Of a stretch of DNA of 64,000 bases, positions 10,076 through 18,860 are shown piece after piece. Source of the DNA: an uncultured Verrucomicrobiota bacterium. Lineage in GTDB: Bacteria; Verrucomicrobiota; Kiritimatiellia; Kiritimatiellales; Pontiellaceae. Positions within the stretch are counted from its first letter, which is position 1. Each line of letters begins with the position of its first letter. The translations under genes were made by a program, and so were the position numbers. The notes under the pieces were generated by a model. The model was not told the origin of the DNA, searched no databases, and saw only the letters and a list, made by a program, of their open reading frames with translations. Location of the stretch: the NCBI GenBank assembly GCA_913065005.1, contig CAJYAJ010000002.1:28062-92061 (forward strand). The letters run 5' to 3'.

Positions 10076-10194
10076 ACCGCCTCTACTTGCTCGAATTAAA
10101 CAACCTATCCATACACCACTTTTTTCTTCATACCCAAGATCAAAGAAGTATGATTCACTCTTCACCCATCCATCGCTAGCGGAACAGAAAGAAG

Positions 10195-11019
10195 ATGAAT
10201 ATGAAGAAACAATCGATCAATTTAGCCTGCTCACTCGCGCTACTGGGTAGCGTGCAGAGCGATGGCGCCACAGTTATTCCGCTTTGGGATCAACAGATAC
10301 CAGGCACCGTGACCGATGAGCCCGAAACGATCGACCATCATACCGAAGGCGATAACCGTCGCTTCCATCACGTAAGCGAACCCACGCTCACACTCTACCC
10401 CAGTTCCGAATCCGAACCCCATCCTTTTGTAATTATCTGCCCCGGGGGCGGCTATCGCTTCTTATCGTTCGATAAAGAAGGAATCGAAATTGCGGAGTGG
10501 CTCAATACCCTCGGTATTTCAGCAGGGGTACTCAAATACCGCACCCCTAACAACCGCACAGGTGCGCTTCACGATGCCAACCGCGCACTCGAATGGACTC
10601 GAACCCACGCCACCGAATTGAATATCGATCCCACCCACGTCGGCATGATCGGCTTCTCCGCCGGCGCTCACCTCACCGCAGCCGCCGCCCAAAAGGAGCC
10701 CAAACAAAATTTTAGTATGTTGATCTATCCCGCGTATCTCTATCAGCCTGCATCGGTTACGCTGGTGAAAAGCATCACCGTGAATGCAGAGACCCCGCCT
10801 GCCTTTATTGCACAGGCACAAGACGACAAACAATTCTACCGCAGTGCCCTCGCCTATGCCCTAGCCCTCGATGAAGCAGGCGTCTCCACTGAACTCCATC
10901 TCCATGCTCGAGGTGGTCATGGCTATGGTTCACGCGATTTCGGTCGTCCGGCTCATCAATGGACCGTTCTCTGCGAAGCCTGGCTCCGCGATCAAAACAT
11001 CCTTTCACCCTCGGACTAA
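10195..11019 (+). CDS. Exported alpha/beta-hydrolase esterase (acetyl-xylan-esterase-like)
   Basis: 274 residues with an N-terminal signal peptide (about 1-25). The oxyanion region CPGGGY (82-87), nucleophile elbow GFSAGAH (Ser155) and a C-terminal histidine in GGHGYG (His242) fit the alpha/beta-hydrolase fold of BD-FAE/acetyl-xylan-esterase-like proteins. Members remove acetyl or other acyl groups from plant or algal polysaccharides. Its position next to an SSS symporter and near the GH94 operon supports a carbohydrate role. The start may equally be the ATG two codons later. The stop is 8 bases before tlyA, so the two may be cotranscribed. Confidence 0.82.
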   Translation: MNMKKQSINLACSLALLGSVQSDGATVIPLWDQQIPGTVTDEPETIDHHTEGDNRRFHHVSEPTLTLYPSSESEPHPFVIICPGGGYRFLSFDKEGIEIAEWLNTLGISAGVLKYRTPNNRTGALHDANRALEWTRTHATELNIDPTHVGMIGFSAGAHLTAAAAQKEPKQNFSMLIYPAYLYQPASVTLVKSITVNAETPPAFIAQAQDDKQFYRSALAYALALDEAGVSTELHLHARGGHGYGSRDFGRPAHQWTVLCEAWLRDQNILSPSD

Positions 11020-11027
11020 GACCCACG

Positions 11028-11759
11028 ATGCCCAAAATCAGACTCGATCAATTACTCGTACAACAACAACTTGTCGAAAGCCGCGAACAAGCCCAACGGC
11101 TGATTCGAGCCGGACACGTGCGTATCAAAGAACAAACCGTATCCAAACCCGGACACCTCTTCCCTGAAGATAGCCAGATTCAACTTAAAGAAGTCGAACG
11201 CTATGTGAGCCGCGGCGGCCTCAAGCTCGAAGAAGCAATCCAACACTTTCAGCTCAAACTCGACGGAGCAATTGGGCTCGATATCGGCTCGAGCACCGGC
11301 GGCTTCACCGACTGCATGCTCCAACACGGAGCCAGCACGGTTTATGCCGTTGATTGCGGAACCCACCAACTGCATAACCGCATGCGCAACGACAAGCGAG
11401 TAACCGTTATGGAACAGACCAACGCCCGCTACCTCACCCCCGATCAGATACCGCAACCGATCGACTTCTGCTCGATCGATACCTCCTTTATCTCACTCAC
11501 CAAGATTCTTCCTCCGCTGAAAGCCCTGCTCAAGCCCCGTGGAACCATCGTCTCGTTAATCAAACCTCAATTTGAAGCCGGCAAAGAACAAGTTGGCAAA
11601 GGCGGTGTGGTTCGCGATTCGGCTGTTCATCAAGAAGTCATTGAAAACGTTCAACGCTTTGGCACCGAGACGCTCGGATTTACATGGAACGGGCACTGCA
11701 CATCACCCATCAAAGGACCGGCAGGTAATATTGAATTCCTCGCCTATTGGACAACTTAA
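11028..11759 (+). CDS. tlyA: TlyA-family rRNA 2'-O-methyltransferase / hemolysin-like protein
   Basis: 243 residues. The N-terminal S4 RNA-binding domain (MPKIRLDQLLVQQQLVESRE, about 1-60) is followed by an FtsJ-type SAM-binding Rossmann domain with GLDIGSSTGGFTDCML. Family knowledge: TlyA methylates ribose of cytidines in 16S and/or 23S rRNA; some homologues were named hemolysins. A longer upstream frame exists, but the S4 domain begins exactly at the ATG at 11028, just after the esterase gene. The TAA is immediately adjacent to the stop of the convergent gene at 11760. Confidence 0.92.
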   Translation: MPKIRLDQLLVQQQLVESREQAQRLIRAGHVRIKEQTVSKPGHLFPEDSQIQLKEVERYVSRGGLKLEEAIQHFQLKLDGAIGLDIGSSTGGFTDCMLQHGASTVYAVDCGTHQLHNRMRNDKRVTVMEQTNARYLTPDQIPQPIDFCSIDTSFISLTKILPPLKALLKPRGTIVSLIKPQFEAGKEQVGKGGVVRDSAVHQEVIENVQRFGTETLGFTWNGHCTSPIKGPAGNIEFLAYWTT

Positions 11760-12077
11760 TCAACCCACAGGTATCGACGAATCTACTTCGACCGGTGCTT
11801 CCGGCTCGACGTTCGGCCTTTCCATCGCTTTGGGCTCAACGGATTCGATCTGCGGTTCCACCGACGGGCTAACCGAAGCCGGTACCTGCACAGCTGCTTT
11901 CACCGCACCCTCTTTTTCCACCCAAGCCGCAAAACCCGGAACGAGTTGGATTAACCCCGCCGAGCGGTTCTCCAATATTCCGCTCATCAACGCACCCTCC
12001 ACCAAGAGAACAAGTCCCATCAGTAGCGCCGCGATCACCCCAACGGGCACCACGCGTTTGGTATTTTTTGAATCCAT
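11760..12077 (-). CDS. Small single-pass membrane protein, unknown function
   Basis: About 105 residues: a short basic N terminus (SKNTKRVV), one hydrophobic helix (about residues 10-33), then a Pro/Glu/Val-rich tail with repeated SVEP/NVEP-like units. I do not recognise the family. The ATG at 12077 is preferred since the membrane segment then starts promptly, but ATG at 12107 is possible and neither has a strong ribosome site. It is convergent with tlyA with no gap and divergent from glyS. The Pro-rich tail could span the cell wall, which is only inference. Confidence 0.55.
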   Translation of the reverse strand: MDSKNTKRVVPVGVIAALLMGLVLLVEGALMSGILENRSAGLIQLVPGFAAWVEKEGAVKAAVQVPASVSPSVEPQIESVEPKAMERPNVEPEAPVEVDSSIPVG

Positions 12078-12178
12078 ATCATCGTGATAGCAAGATCCCA
12101 CCCCCATGAACAGCTCAAAGAGGTTCTAGCCCCTTCGCACTTGACCCATTCCAGCCGCTTAGGCATCCTCGGCGGCTT

Positions 12179-13717
12179 ATGAAACCTAATGATTATAAAG
12201 TAACGATGGATGCGCTCGTCAGTCTCTGCAAGCGGCGCGGTTTTATTTTTCAAACGTCCGAGATCTATGGCGGTATTAATGGCTTCTGGGATTACGGTCC
12301 CCTCGGCGTTGAAATGAAACGCAATATTAAAGCCTGCTGGTGGAAATCGATGACCCAGCTTCGGGAAGATATCGTCGGGCTCGACAGCTCCATTATCATG
12401 CACCCGCGCGTCTGGGAAGCATCCGGTCACGTCGGCAACTTTAAAGACCCCATGCTTGACTGCCGCGAAACCAAAGGACGCTACCGAGCGGATCAGCTTT
12501 TTGCACTTCGCCATAAGCAGGATAAAAACGCGCTCATGTTTGTCCATCACGAAGGCGCCCCCGCACCCGCCGAAAAGAAGATCAAGAAAATCGCTAAAAA
12601 CGATGCCTCAGACTATGAATCCGTAGCCCTGCTCGATATTCCACTCGACGCCTATGACCGGCTCGTAGGGCCCGATACCAACGAACCCGGCTCCCTGACC
12701 GAACCACGTGCCTTCAACTTGATGTTTAAAACCTTCGTCGGTCCCGTCGAAGAGAGCTCAAATGTAGCCTATCTTCGTCCCGAAACCGCTCAAGGCATCT
12801 TTGCTCAGTTCGGCAATGTGCTCTCAACCGTTCGAAACAAAGTCCCCTTTGGCATCGCCCAAATTGGTAAAGCCTTCCGAAACGAAATTAATCCCCGAAA
12901 CTACACCTTCCGCTCACGCGAATTTGAACAGATGGAACTCGAATATTTTATCAAACCCGGAACCGATGCCGAGATGCACGAATACTGGGTTGCCGAACGC
13001 TTAAAGTGGTATGAAAAAGTGGGCCTGCCTGAAGGTCGTATGCAACGCGAAATCCATGAAGACAATGAACTCGCACACTATGCGTCTGCCTGTACCGATA
13101 TTCTCTATGAATTCCCCTTCGGCACACAAGAGCTCGAAGGCATTGCCGCACGCGGAAACTTTGACCTTACCCAGCATCAAGAAACCAGTGGCAAAAAATT
13201 GGAATACCAAGACGAAGAGACCCAAGAAAAATATCTACCGCACGTCATCGAACCCTCCGCCGGTGTCGACCGCATTGCCCTCGCGCTCCTCTGCGAAGCC
13301 TATCGAGAAGAGTGGATTCCAAAAGGAGGCGGCGACGTCCTTACCGCCGAACCCGACGCCAAGCGCGCCCCCGAAGGCTACGAAGCACGAACCGTTCTGC
13401 GATTTGCGCCCTGTATTGCACCCTATAAAGCCGCCATCCTTCCGCTTGTTAAAAACAAAGAACCGTTGGTAGAGAAAGCCCGCGAACTCTACGAACAGCT
13501 CTCCAAACGCTGGAAATGTTTCTACGATCAGAACGGAGCCATCGGACGTCGCTATCGTCGGCAAGATGAAATCGGAACCCCGCTCTGCATCACCATCGAT
13601 TTTGAGACCATTGAACAAGATGACTGCGTAACTATTCGCGACCGCGATACCATGCAACAAGTGCGCGTCTCGATCTGCGAACTTGAAGCCTTTATCACTG
13701 AACGCGTCGATTTTTAA
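12179..13717 (+). CDS. glyS: Glycyl-tRNA synthetase (dimeric, class II)
   Basis: 512 residues. It charges tRNA-Gly. The N terminus MDALVSLCKRRGFIFQTSEI and the catalytic-core motifs FRNEINPR, TFRSREFEQMELEYF and the later EPSAGVDRIALALL are diagnostic of the alpha2-type GlyRS, with an anticodon-binding domain in the last ~110 residues (APYKAAILPL onward). It is somewhat longer than the usual ~460 residues, with extra lysine-rich sequence around residues 115-145. Its TAA overlaps the stop codon of the convergent NDK-like gene (shared TTAA). Confidence 0.96.
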   Translation: MKPNDYKVTMDALVSLCKRRGFIFQTSEIYGGINGFWDYGPLGVEMKRNIKACWWKSMTQLREDIVGLDSSIIMHPRVWEASGHVGNFKDPMLDCRETKGRYRADQLFALRHKQDKNALMFVHHEGAPAPAEKKIKKIAKNDASDYESVALLDIPLDAYDRLVGPDTNEPGSLTEPRAFNLMFKTFVGPVEESSNVAYLRPETAQGIFAQFGNVLSTVRNKVPFGIAQIGKAFRNEINPRNYTFRSREFEQMELEYFIKPGTDAEMHEYWVAERLKWYEKVGLPEGRMQREIHEDNELAHYASACTDILYEFPFGTQELEGIAARGNFDLTQHQETSGKKLEYQDEETQEKYLPHVIEPSAGVDRIALALLCEAYREEWIPKGGGDVLTAEPDAKRAPEGYEARTVLRFAPCIAPYKAAILPLVKNKEPLVEKARELYEQLSKRWKCFYDQNGAIGRRYRRQDEIGTPLCITIDFETIEQDDCVTIRDRDTMQQVRVSICELEAFITERVDF

Positions 13718-14625
13718 CGAAAATCAATCACATCTAAGATAGGAAGAATCTCATCCGAATTCTTCTCTTCGGTCAGATCAAAAAGCGCCGCCAACTCGAC
13801 AATTGGTTTGCGCGCGCTCCACGCCCGAAACGTGACCGCGGAAACGCCTCGGCGTTGCAGATACACGCCAATCGGGCTCGTTGCCAAGCCCACCTCTTCT
13901 TCATGCACCAAACGCTCGGCAAATCCCTCAAGCGGTCCTGCACTGCCATGCACGAAATTATCACTGCCCGGAAGTTCCACCGGAAAATCAGCAAACAGCT
14001 GACCCCGCAAACTGGTTGGAGCCGCTTTAGAAGAATTGGTCACCCCAAGCACCTCTTTTCGGAACGACTCCCAACTGCAATCCGCCGAATCGAACTCCAC
14101 CACAAAATAGTGCATCACATTATCTGCATGATGAAACCGCTCCGCCATCGCCGGATAAAACCCATTGATCACATATGCATCAAACGCCTCCACAAATGCA
14201 ACGATCAACCCCGATTGCACCTTTAGCGTCTGGCCACTAGCCAACTGATCTTCCCATGCGTGCAACAGATCCGTAATCGCTAACCCCTTCTTCGCAATCA
14301 ACTGATCGGTCGTCATCAGACGTCCGGCTTTTTTTTCATCCTCCCAAGAGGCACCAAACCGCTCCTCAAACCGAGCCAGTCCAGCCTCGCTCATCACCAA
14401 CGTATCCAAGGTTTCCAAGCGAACCGCTTTACTGTAAACGACATAGTGCTGATCCATCGTCCCTTGTGAGTGCAACGTCTGCCCATTCACACACCGCTGC
14501 GTTCGAATATAAAAACCACGATTCACTAGAAACGCCTCCACTCGATCCCGCAATGCATCGGGCGTAATCGAAAAAGGTAAGTGATAAATCGGTTTCGTAA
14601 AAATAACTGCCTGATTAATTGCCAT
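13714..14625 (-). CDS. Nucleoside-diphosphate-kinase-like protein with large central insertion
   Basis: 303 residues, about twice a normal NDK. The N-terminal strand holds FTKP (Lys11). Residues about 172-240 align by eye with the second half of NDK: a GVTNSSKAAP stretch, SLRGQ (Arg207), DNFVHGSAG (Asn223, His226, Ser228) and GFAER (Glu236). All are NDK catalytic or nucleotide-contact positions, so phosphotransfer between NTPs and NDPs is plausible. Between the halves sits an insertion of roughly 100 residues with no recognised motif, plus a C-terminal extension of about 60. ATG at 14625 is chosen because NDK homology starts there. It follows the rhomboid-like gene by 16 bases and is probably the end of the Suf transcript. 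Confidence 0.75.
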   Translation of the reverse strand: MAINQAVIFTKPIYHLPFSITPDALRDRVEAFLVNRGFYIRTQRCVNGQTLHSQGTMDQHYVVYSKAVRLETLDTLVMSEAGLARFEERFGASWEDEKKAGRLMTTDQLIAKKGLAITDLLHAWEDQLASGQTLKVQSGLIVAFVEAFDAYVINGFYPAMAERFHHADNVMHYFVVEFDSADCSWESFRKEVLGVTNSSKAAPTSLRGQLFADFPVELPGSDNFVHGSAGPLEGFAERLVHEEEVGLATSPIGVYLQRRGVSAVTFRAWSARKPIVELAALFDLTEEKNSDEILPILDVIDFR

Positions 14626-14641
14626 GTGGAGCGTCCTTTTC

Positions 14642-15439
14642 TTATTTTCTATCGGAACTATTTTCGCAATCGGAACAACCACCATAACACTTTCCCGTAA
14701 CGGAACAGTAACGAAAACGTAATTCGGGATGGCTCTTTTCTGTGGCACCACAATAGGAACAGATATGTCGAGCCTGCTCCTGTTTTGCCTCATACTCCTC
14801 GGTGAAAACTTTTCTGCGCTGGGTCGCACGAACGCCGTTTATTAAATCCTTCGCAAAAAAGAGGAGATACGTCGCAAAAGCAACCATCACACCCCATCGC
14901 TGCCCCATGGCTGCCGCACCCTCACCTGGATTCAACAGAGTTAATACATAGCCAACCGCCGTCAACCAACCCAACCACTTCACCTTCACCGGTATCAGTA
15001 AAAACAACCGGAACGTCACATGCGGAAAAATCGTCGCAAACGCCAGAAAAACCGCTCCCAAAAAATAGGTATTGGTCACAATCATGCCCGGGCGAATAAA
15101 CGCCGTAATAACCGTTAATAAAAAGCCCGACAGAATAAATAAATTATACTTAAACGTTCCCCAATGCTCTTCGAGCGAATTACTAATCATGAAAAAAACA
15201 TAAAAGGCAAAAAACAGAAAAAGCGGACTTAACGTTTCGGGAAGCATCATGAATGAAATCAACCGCCACCACTCACCTCGATGCAGAACCGAGCTTCCAT
15301 GCAAAAAGAGCTGATCCGCACTCGTCCGCTCCGACATCAGCAACACCACCCCAATCGCCTGTAAGCCGATCAAATAGACCGCCAGATTAGGGATCGCCCA
15401 CGATCCAAAACGACGTTCCAGTTTATCGATCCACTTCAT
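14642..15439 (-). CDS. Rhomboid-like membrane protein lacking the catalytic serine, with Cys-rich tail
   Basis: 265 residues with about six membrane segments. Rhomboid landmarks are visible: GEWWRLIS after the first loop, and LEEHWGTFKYNLFILSG. Where proteases have GxSGAVF, this protein has YFLGAVF, so the serine is replaced by leucine, and no His is seen in the last helix; it is probably a pseudoprotease. The cytosolic tail (about 220-260) carries CSYC, then C, CYGGC and C, a likely zinc ribbon or metal-binding site. The upstream TTG at 15445 is a less likely start. It is 24 bases after mrp and 16 before the NDK-like gene. Confidence 0.7.
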   Translation of the reverse strand: MKWIDKLERRFGSWAIPNLAVYLIGLQAIGVVLLMSERTSADQLFLHGSSVLHRGEWWRLISFMMLPETLSPLFLFFAFYVFFMISNSLEEHWGTFKYNLFILSGFLLTVITAFIRPGMIVTNTYFLGAVFLAFATIFPHVTFRLFLLIPVKVKWLGWLTAVGYVLTLLNPGEGAAAMGQRWGVMVAFATYLLFFAKDLINGVRATQRRKVFTEEYEAKQEQARHICSYCGATEKSHPELRFRYCSVTGKCYGGCSDCENSSDRK

Positions 15440-15463
15440 ACACAAACCACCGTACCGATCGGC

Positions 15464-16807
15464 TTAAATTTCACAACCTTGAAAGCCATCCTGCTTGCGT
15501 TTAATTCCGGCAACGTCACGAATCGCACTAAAGGGAAAAAAGCCCGTATTATGCCCATCCGACCAATCCACCAGAATCGCATAATTACCAATCATGCTGA
15601 TCTTCTCTGCACGGATATTCATCGGAATCGAAGCCGGATCGAGAAGCGGCGCGCGCGTCATCTCATCCACACACAACGCGCAATTGCACGCACGACGTAA
15701 TGCGGAATTCGAAACCGTCACGGACTCGCCGTCTTCCCACGTCAACGAAACCGTCTTCTCATTAAACTCAACCTCCGGACGCGAAGGTTGCTCCATCACT
15801 TTTTTACCCAACGCCCGAATCACTACATCTACCGTTTCATTGGCCAACGTCTGCTGCGCAACGGCATCATAATCCCCACTTAACTGACTGGTAATGGGCA
15901 ACTCAGCCAAGGTCGGCAAACCAAATCGCTCTTCCAAGGTCGTCGCACCGGCTTCACCAAAGATCGAATACTTCTTGTCGCAGCAATCCGGTTTAAAATA
16001 GGACATATTTTCAATCACACCCAGCACCGGTACATTCACCTTATCAAACATCATAATGCCCTTACGCACATCCGTAAGCGAAAGCTGATGCGGCGTCGTC
16101 ACAATCACAGAGGCATCGATCTGAACCGATTGTGAGATCGTTAATTGAACATCTCCCGTACCCGGAGGCATATCAATAATCAAATAATCCAGTTCACCCC
16201 ATAAAACACCATGCAACAATTGCTGCATATATTGCGCAACCATCGGTCCTCGAATCACCGCCGGTCCATCGCCCATCAAGAAACCGAACGACATTAATTT
16301 TAGCCCGTCCACTTCATTGGGATAGAATCGGTTATCATCCGTTGATCGGACACCCGGCTTATGCACATTAAACAAGGTTGGAATGGAGGGACCATACACA
16401 TCCGCATCCAGCAAGCCGACTTTTGAACCGCGTGCCGCCAGCGTCCGGGCCAACATCGCCGATACCGTTGATTTACCCACTCCACCTTTGCAAGAGCTCA
16501 CCGCGAGGATATATTTGACCTCTTTCAGTCCACTCTCTTCCGTATTCATTCGCCGATCTTCGTTTTTCCGAGCCGTCATCGTAACCCTCACGTGCTCCAC
16601 ATCCGGAAGATCGCCCACCAAATCAATCGCCTGTTTCTGAAAAACCGGACTCAACGGACACGCTGGCGTCGTTAACTCAATCGTGAACGAAACCGTATCC
16701 GCTTCAATCACCATATCTTGCACAAACCCCAACGAAACAATATCCCGCTGAAAATCTGGATCGATAATCTGACTGAGCTCAGCTAGCACTTGCTCTTCGG
16801 TAACCAT
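15464..16807 (-). CDS. mrp: Mrp/ApbC-type Fe-S carrier ATPase with MIP18 and DUF971 domains
   Basis: 447 residues in three domains: MIP18/DUF59 (about 1-80, with Cys50), ParA/MinD-like P-loop ATPase (about 97-335, Walker A CKGGVGKST at 106-114), and C-terminal DUF971 (about 350-445, with ACNCALC). The family binds and transfers Fe-S clusters to apoproteins in the cytosol. Where many Mrp proteins have a CPxC pair after MSYF, this one reads KPDCC, a small deviation. ATG at 16807 has GGAG upstream; the longer frame reads back into sufT. It follows sufT by 11 bases in the suf operon. Confidence 0.92.
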   Translation of the reverse strand: MVTEEQVLAELSQIIDPDFQRDIVSLGFVQDMVIEADTVSFTIELTTPACPLSPVFQKQAIDLVGDLPDVEHVRVTMTARKNEDRRMNTEESGLKEVKYILAVSSCKGGVGKSTVSAMLARTLAARGSKVGLLDADVYGPSIPTLFNVHKPGVRSTDDNRFYPNEVDGLKLMSFGFLMGDGPAVIRGPMVAQYMQQLLHGVLWGELDYLIIDMPPGTGDVQLTISQSVQIDASVIVTTPHQLSLTDVRKGIMMFDKVNVPVLGVIENMSYFKPDCCDKKYSIFGEAGATTLEERFGLPTLAELPITSQLSGDYDAVAQQTLANETVDVVIRALGKKVMEQPSRPEVEFNEKTVSLTWEDGESVTVSNSALRRACNCALCVDEMTRAPLLDPASIPMNIRAEKISMIGNYAILVDWSDGHNTGFFPFSAIRDVAGIKRKQDGFQGCEI

Positions 16808-16818
16808 CAATATGCTCC

Positions 16819-17169
16819 TTAAATTAAGCCCAATGCCAACAGCGCCGCCGTCGACATCCGCTCGCGCGTCCATGGCGGATCAAACACCAACTCAATATCC
16901 ACATCTTCAACACCCTCAGCGTCTTGAACCGCCTGTTGAATCCGCCCCGGGATCGTCTCCGCTTCGGGACAGTTCGGCGCCGTCAACGTCATCCGCACAT
17001 ACACCGTATGATCTTCATCGATATCCAAATTATAAATCAGGCCTAAATCATAAATATTCACCGGAATTTCCGGATCAAAGACCATTCGCAGATTTTTAAC
17101 AACATCCAAAAAAATGGTTTCATTCTGTTCCTGCAGATTAAATCGTTCCTTTTTGGGTCGTCCAAACAT
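16819..17169 (-). CDS. sufT: SufT-type MIP18/DUF59 Fe-S assembly factor
   Basis: 116 residues, a single MIP18 domain with DPEIPVNIYDLGLIYNLDID and the conserved APNCPEAE (reactive Cys). Family proteins help mature Fe-S proteins, particularly under high demand. It sits between sufU and mrp with a strong AGGAGGGG ribosome site. Confidence 0.9.
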   Translation of the reverse strand: MFGRPKKERFNLQEQNETIFLDVVKNLRMVFDPEIPVNIYDLGLIYNLDIDEDHTVYVRMTLTAPNCPEAETIPGRIQQAVQDAEGVEDVDIELVFDPPWTRERMSTAALLALGLI

Positions 17170-17178
17170 ATGCCCCTC

Positions 17179-17625
17179 CTACTCCGTTGAAATATCGTTC
17201 TGTACCCGCTTCAAAGCCGCCTCAAACGTGTGCCATGCCAGCGTCGCACACTTCACCCGAACCGGATAATCCTTCACCCCCATCAACACCGCTAACTTAC
17301 CCAACGGCACATCATCGGGCTCCGCAACATCCGTTAACGCATGATGAAAACTTTTAAATAAGGCTTCTGCCTCGGCTTCACTTTTGCCCGTCAGTGCTTC
17401 CGTCATCATCGACGCCGATGACGTACAAATCGCACACCCTGCCCCCTCAAACTGAACCGCCTCGACCACGCCATCCGCAATCCGTAAATAAACGTCAATC
17501 GTATCGCCGCACAACGGATTGTTACCATGCGCAAATGCATCGGGATGTTCCATGGCCCCATAGTTACGAGGTTTTTTATTGTGATCCAAAATCACCTGCT
17601 GATAGAGCTCTCGCATATTATCCAT
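17179..17625 (-). CDS. sufU: SufU-type sulfur relay / Fe-S scaffold protein
   Basis: 148 residues. NPLCGD (Cys39, Asp41), GCAICTSSASMM (Cys64, Cys67) and VKCATLAW (Cys126) are the SufU/IscU metal-binding residues. The extra spacing between the domains fits SufU, which accepts persulfide sulfur from SufS through a zinc site. Its ATG shares one base with the sufS stop (TAATG). Confidence 0.95.
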   Translation of the reverse strand: MDNMRELYQQVILDHNKKPRNYGAMEHPDAFAHGNNPLCGDTIDVYLRIADGVVEAVQFEGAGCAICTSSASMMTEALTGKSEAEAEALFKSFHHALTDVAEPDDVPLGKLAVLMGVKDYPVRVKCATLAWHTFEAALKRVQNDISTE

Positions 17626-18860
17626 TACGCAAACATCCCAATCACTTTTTTCACCGCATCCACCAGTCGATCCACCTCTTCACGCGTCGAATACATCCCA
17701 AACGACGCCCGCGCCGTAGCCGCAATTCCAAAGCGCTCCATCACTGGCTGTGCACAATGATGCCCGGCCCGAATCGCAATACCATAACTATCCAACATCG
17801 TTCCAATATCATGCGGATGCACGCCCTCAATCACAAATGAAACCAATCCCGCTCGGTGTTCCGCGGTTCCAATAATCTTCACTTCCTCAATCGCCGACAA
17901 CTGATCGGTGGCATACTCCACCAACGCTTGCTCATGTGCCGCAATCGCTTCGATACCTATTTCATTCACAAAATCAATCGCACGACCCAATCCGACCGCC
18001 CCTGAAATATTCGGCGTTCCCGCCTCAAACCGATAAGGCAACGCATTGTATTCCGTTCCCTCAAAGCGCACCGATAAGATCATATCACCGCCACCTTGAT
18101 ACGGAGGCATCGCCTCCAGCAACGACTCCTTCCCATACAACACCCCAATCCCCGTCGGCCCATACAGCTTATGCCCCGAGAAAACATAAAAATCCACATC
18201 CAACGCCTGCACATCAACCGGAGCATGAGGCGCGCCCTGAGCTCCATCCACCAACACCGGAATCCCCTTCGCATGTGCCGCTTCAATCACCTCCGCGATC
18301 GGATTCACCGTTCCCAACGCATTGGAAATATGAACCAAGCCCACCAGTTTCGTTCGCTCGCTCAACAGCTCATGAAACGCATCCATCTCCAGCTCACCCC
18401 GATCATTAATTGGAACCACCTTCAACACCGCCCCCGTCTGCTCACATACCAACTGCCACGGAACAATATTCGAATGGTGCTCCATGTGCGTGATCAAAAT
18501 CTCATCACCCGCCTGCAACTTCGGACGCGCATATGACTGTGCCACTAAATTAACCGACTCGGTTGCCCCTCGCGTGAAAATAATCTCTTTCAACGAAGCC
18601 GCATTCAAATAAGCCCGCACCTTCTCACGCGCTCCATCATACAACTCCGTCGACTCCATACTCAATGTATGCACCCCCCGATGCACATTGGCATACTGAT
18701 CGCTATGCAATTGGCTGACCGTATCGATCACCACATCCGGCTGTTGAGCCGACGCCCCGCTATCTAAATAACAGAGCGGCTGCCCATGCACCTCCCGAGA
18801 AAAAATAGGAAATCGGCTCCGCACCGCCTCCACATCATAGGTGCCCTGCGAATCACTCAC
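17625..18860 (-). CDS. sufS: SufS cysteine desulfurase
   Basis: 411 residues, PLP-dependent class V aminotransferase fold. It removes sulfur from cysteine for Fe-S assembly. Visible motifs: THMEHHSN, the PLP lysine in SGHKLYGPTG, and the persulfide cysteine in RAGHHCAQP (Cys369). The start is GTG at 18860, overlapping the sufD TGA as GTGA with GGGAG eight bases upstream; the nearby ATG is out of frame. It is coupled to sufU downstream. Confidence 0.96.
   Translation of the reverse strand: MSDSQGTYDVEAVRSRFPIFSREVHGQPLCYLDSGASAQQPDVVIDTVSQLHSDQYANVHRGVHTLSMESTELYDGAREKVRAYLNAASLKEIIFTRGATESVNLVAQSYARPKLQAGDEILITHMEHHSNIVPWQLVCEQTGAVLKVVPINDRGELEMDAFHELLSERTKLVGLVHISNALGTVNPIAEVIEAAHAKGIPVLVDGAQGAPHAPVDVQALDVDFYVFSGHKLYGPTGIGVLYGKESLLEAMPPYQGGGDMILSVRFEGTEYNALPYRFEAGTPNISGAVGLGRAIDFVNEIGIEAIAAHEQALVEYATDQLSAIEEVKIIGTAEHRAGLVSFVIEGVHPHDIGTMLDSYGIAIRAGHHCAQPVMERFGIAATARASFGMYSTREEVDRLVDAVKKVIGMFA

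Noticed and set aside
18080..18286. Arg-rich ORF inside sufS
   Set aside because: Opposite-frame shadow of the conserved cysteine desulfurase; composition follows from the codons of sufS.
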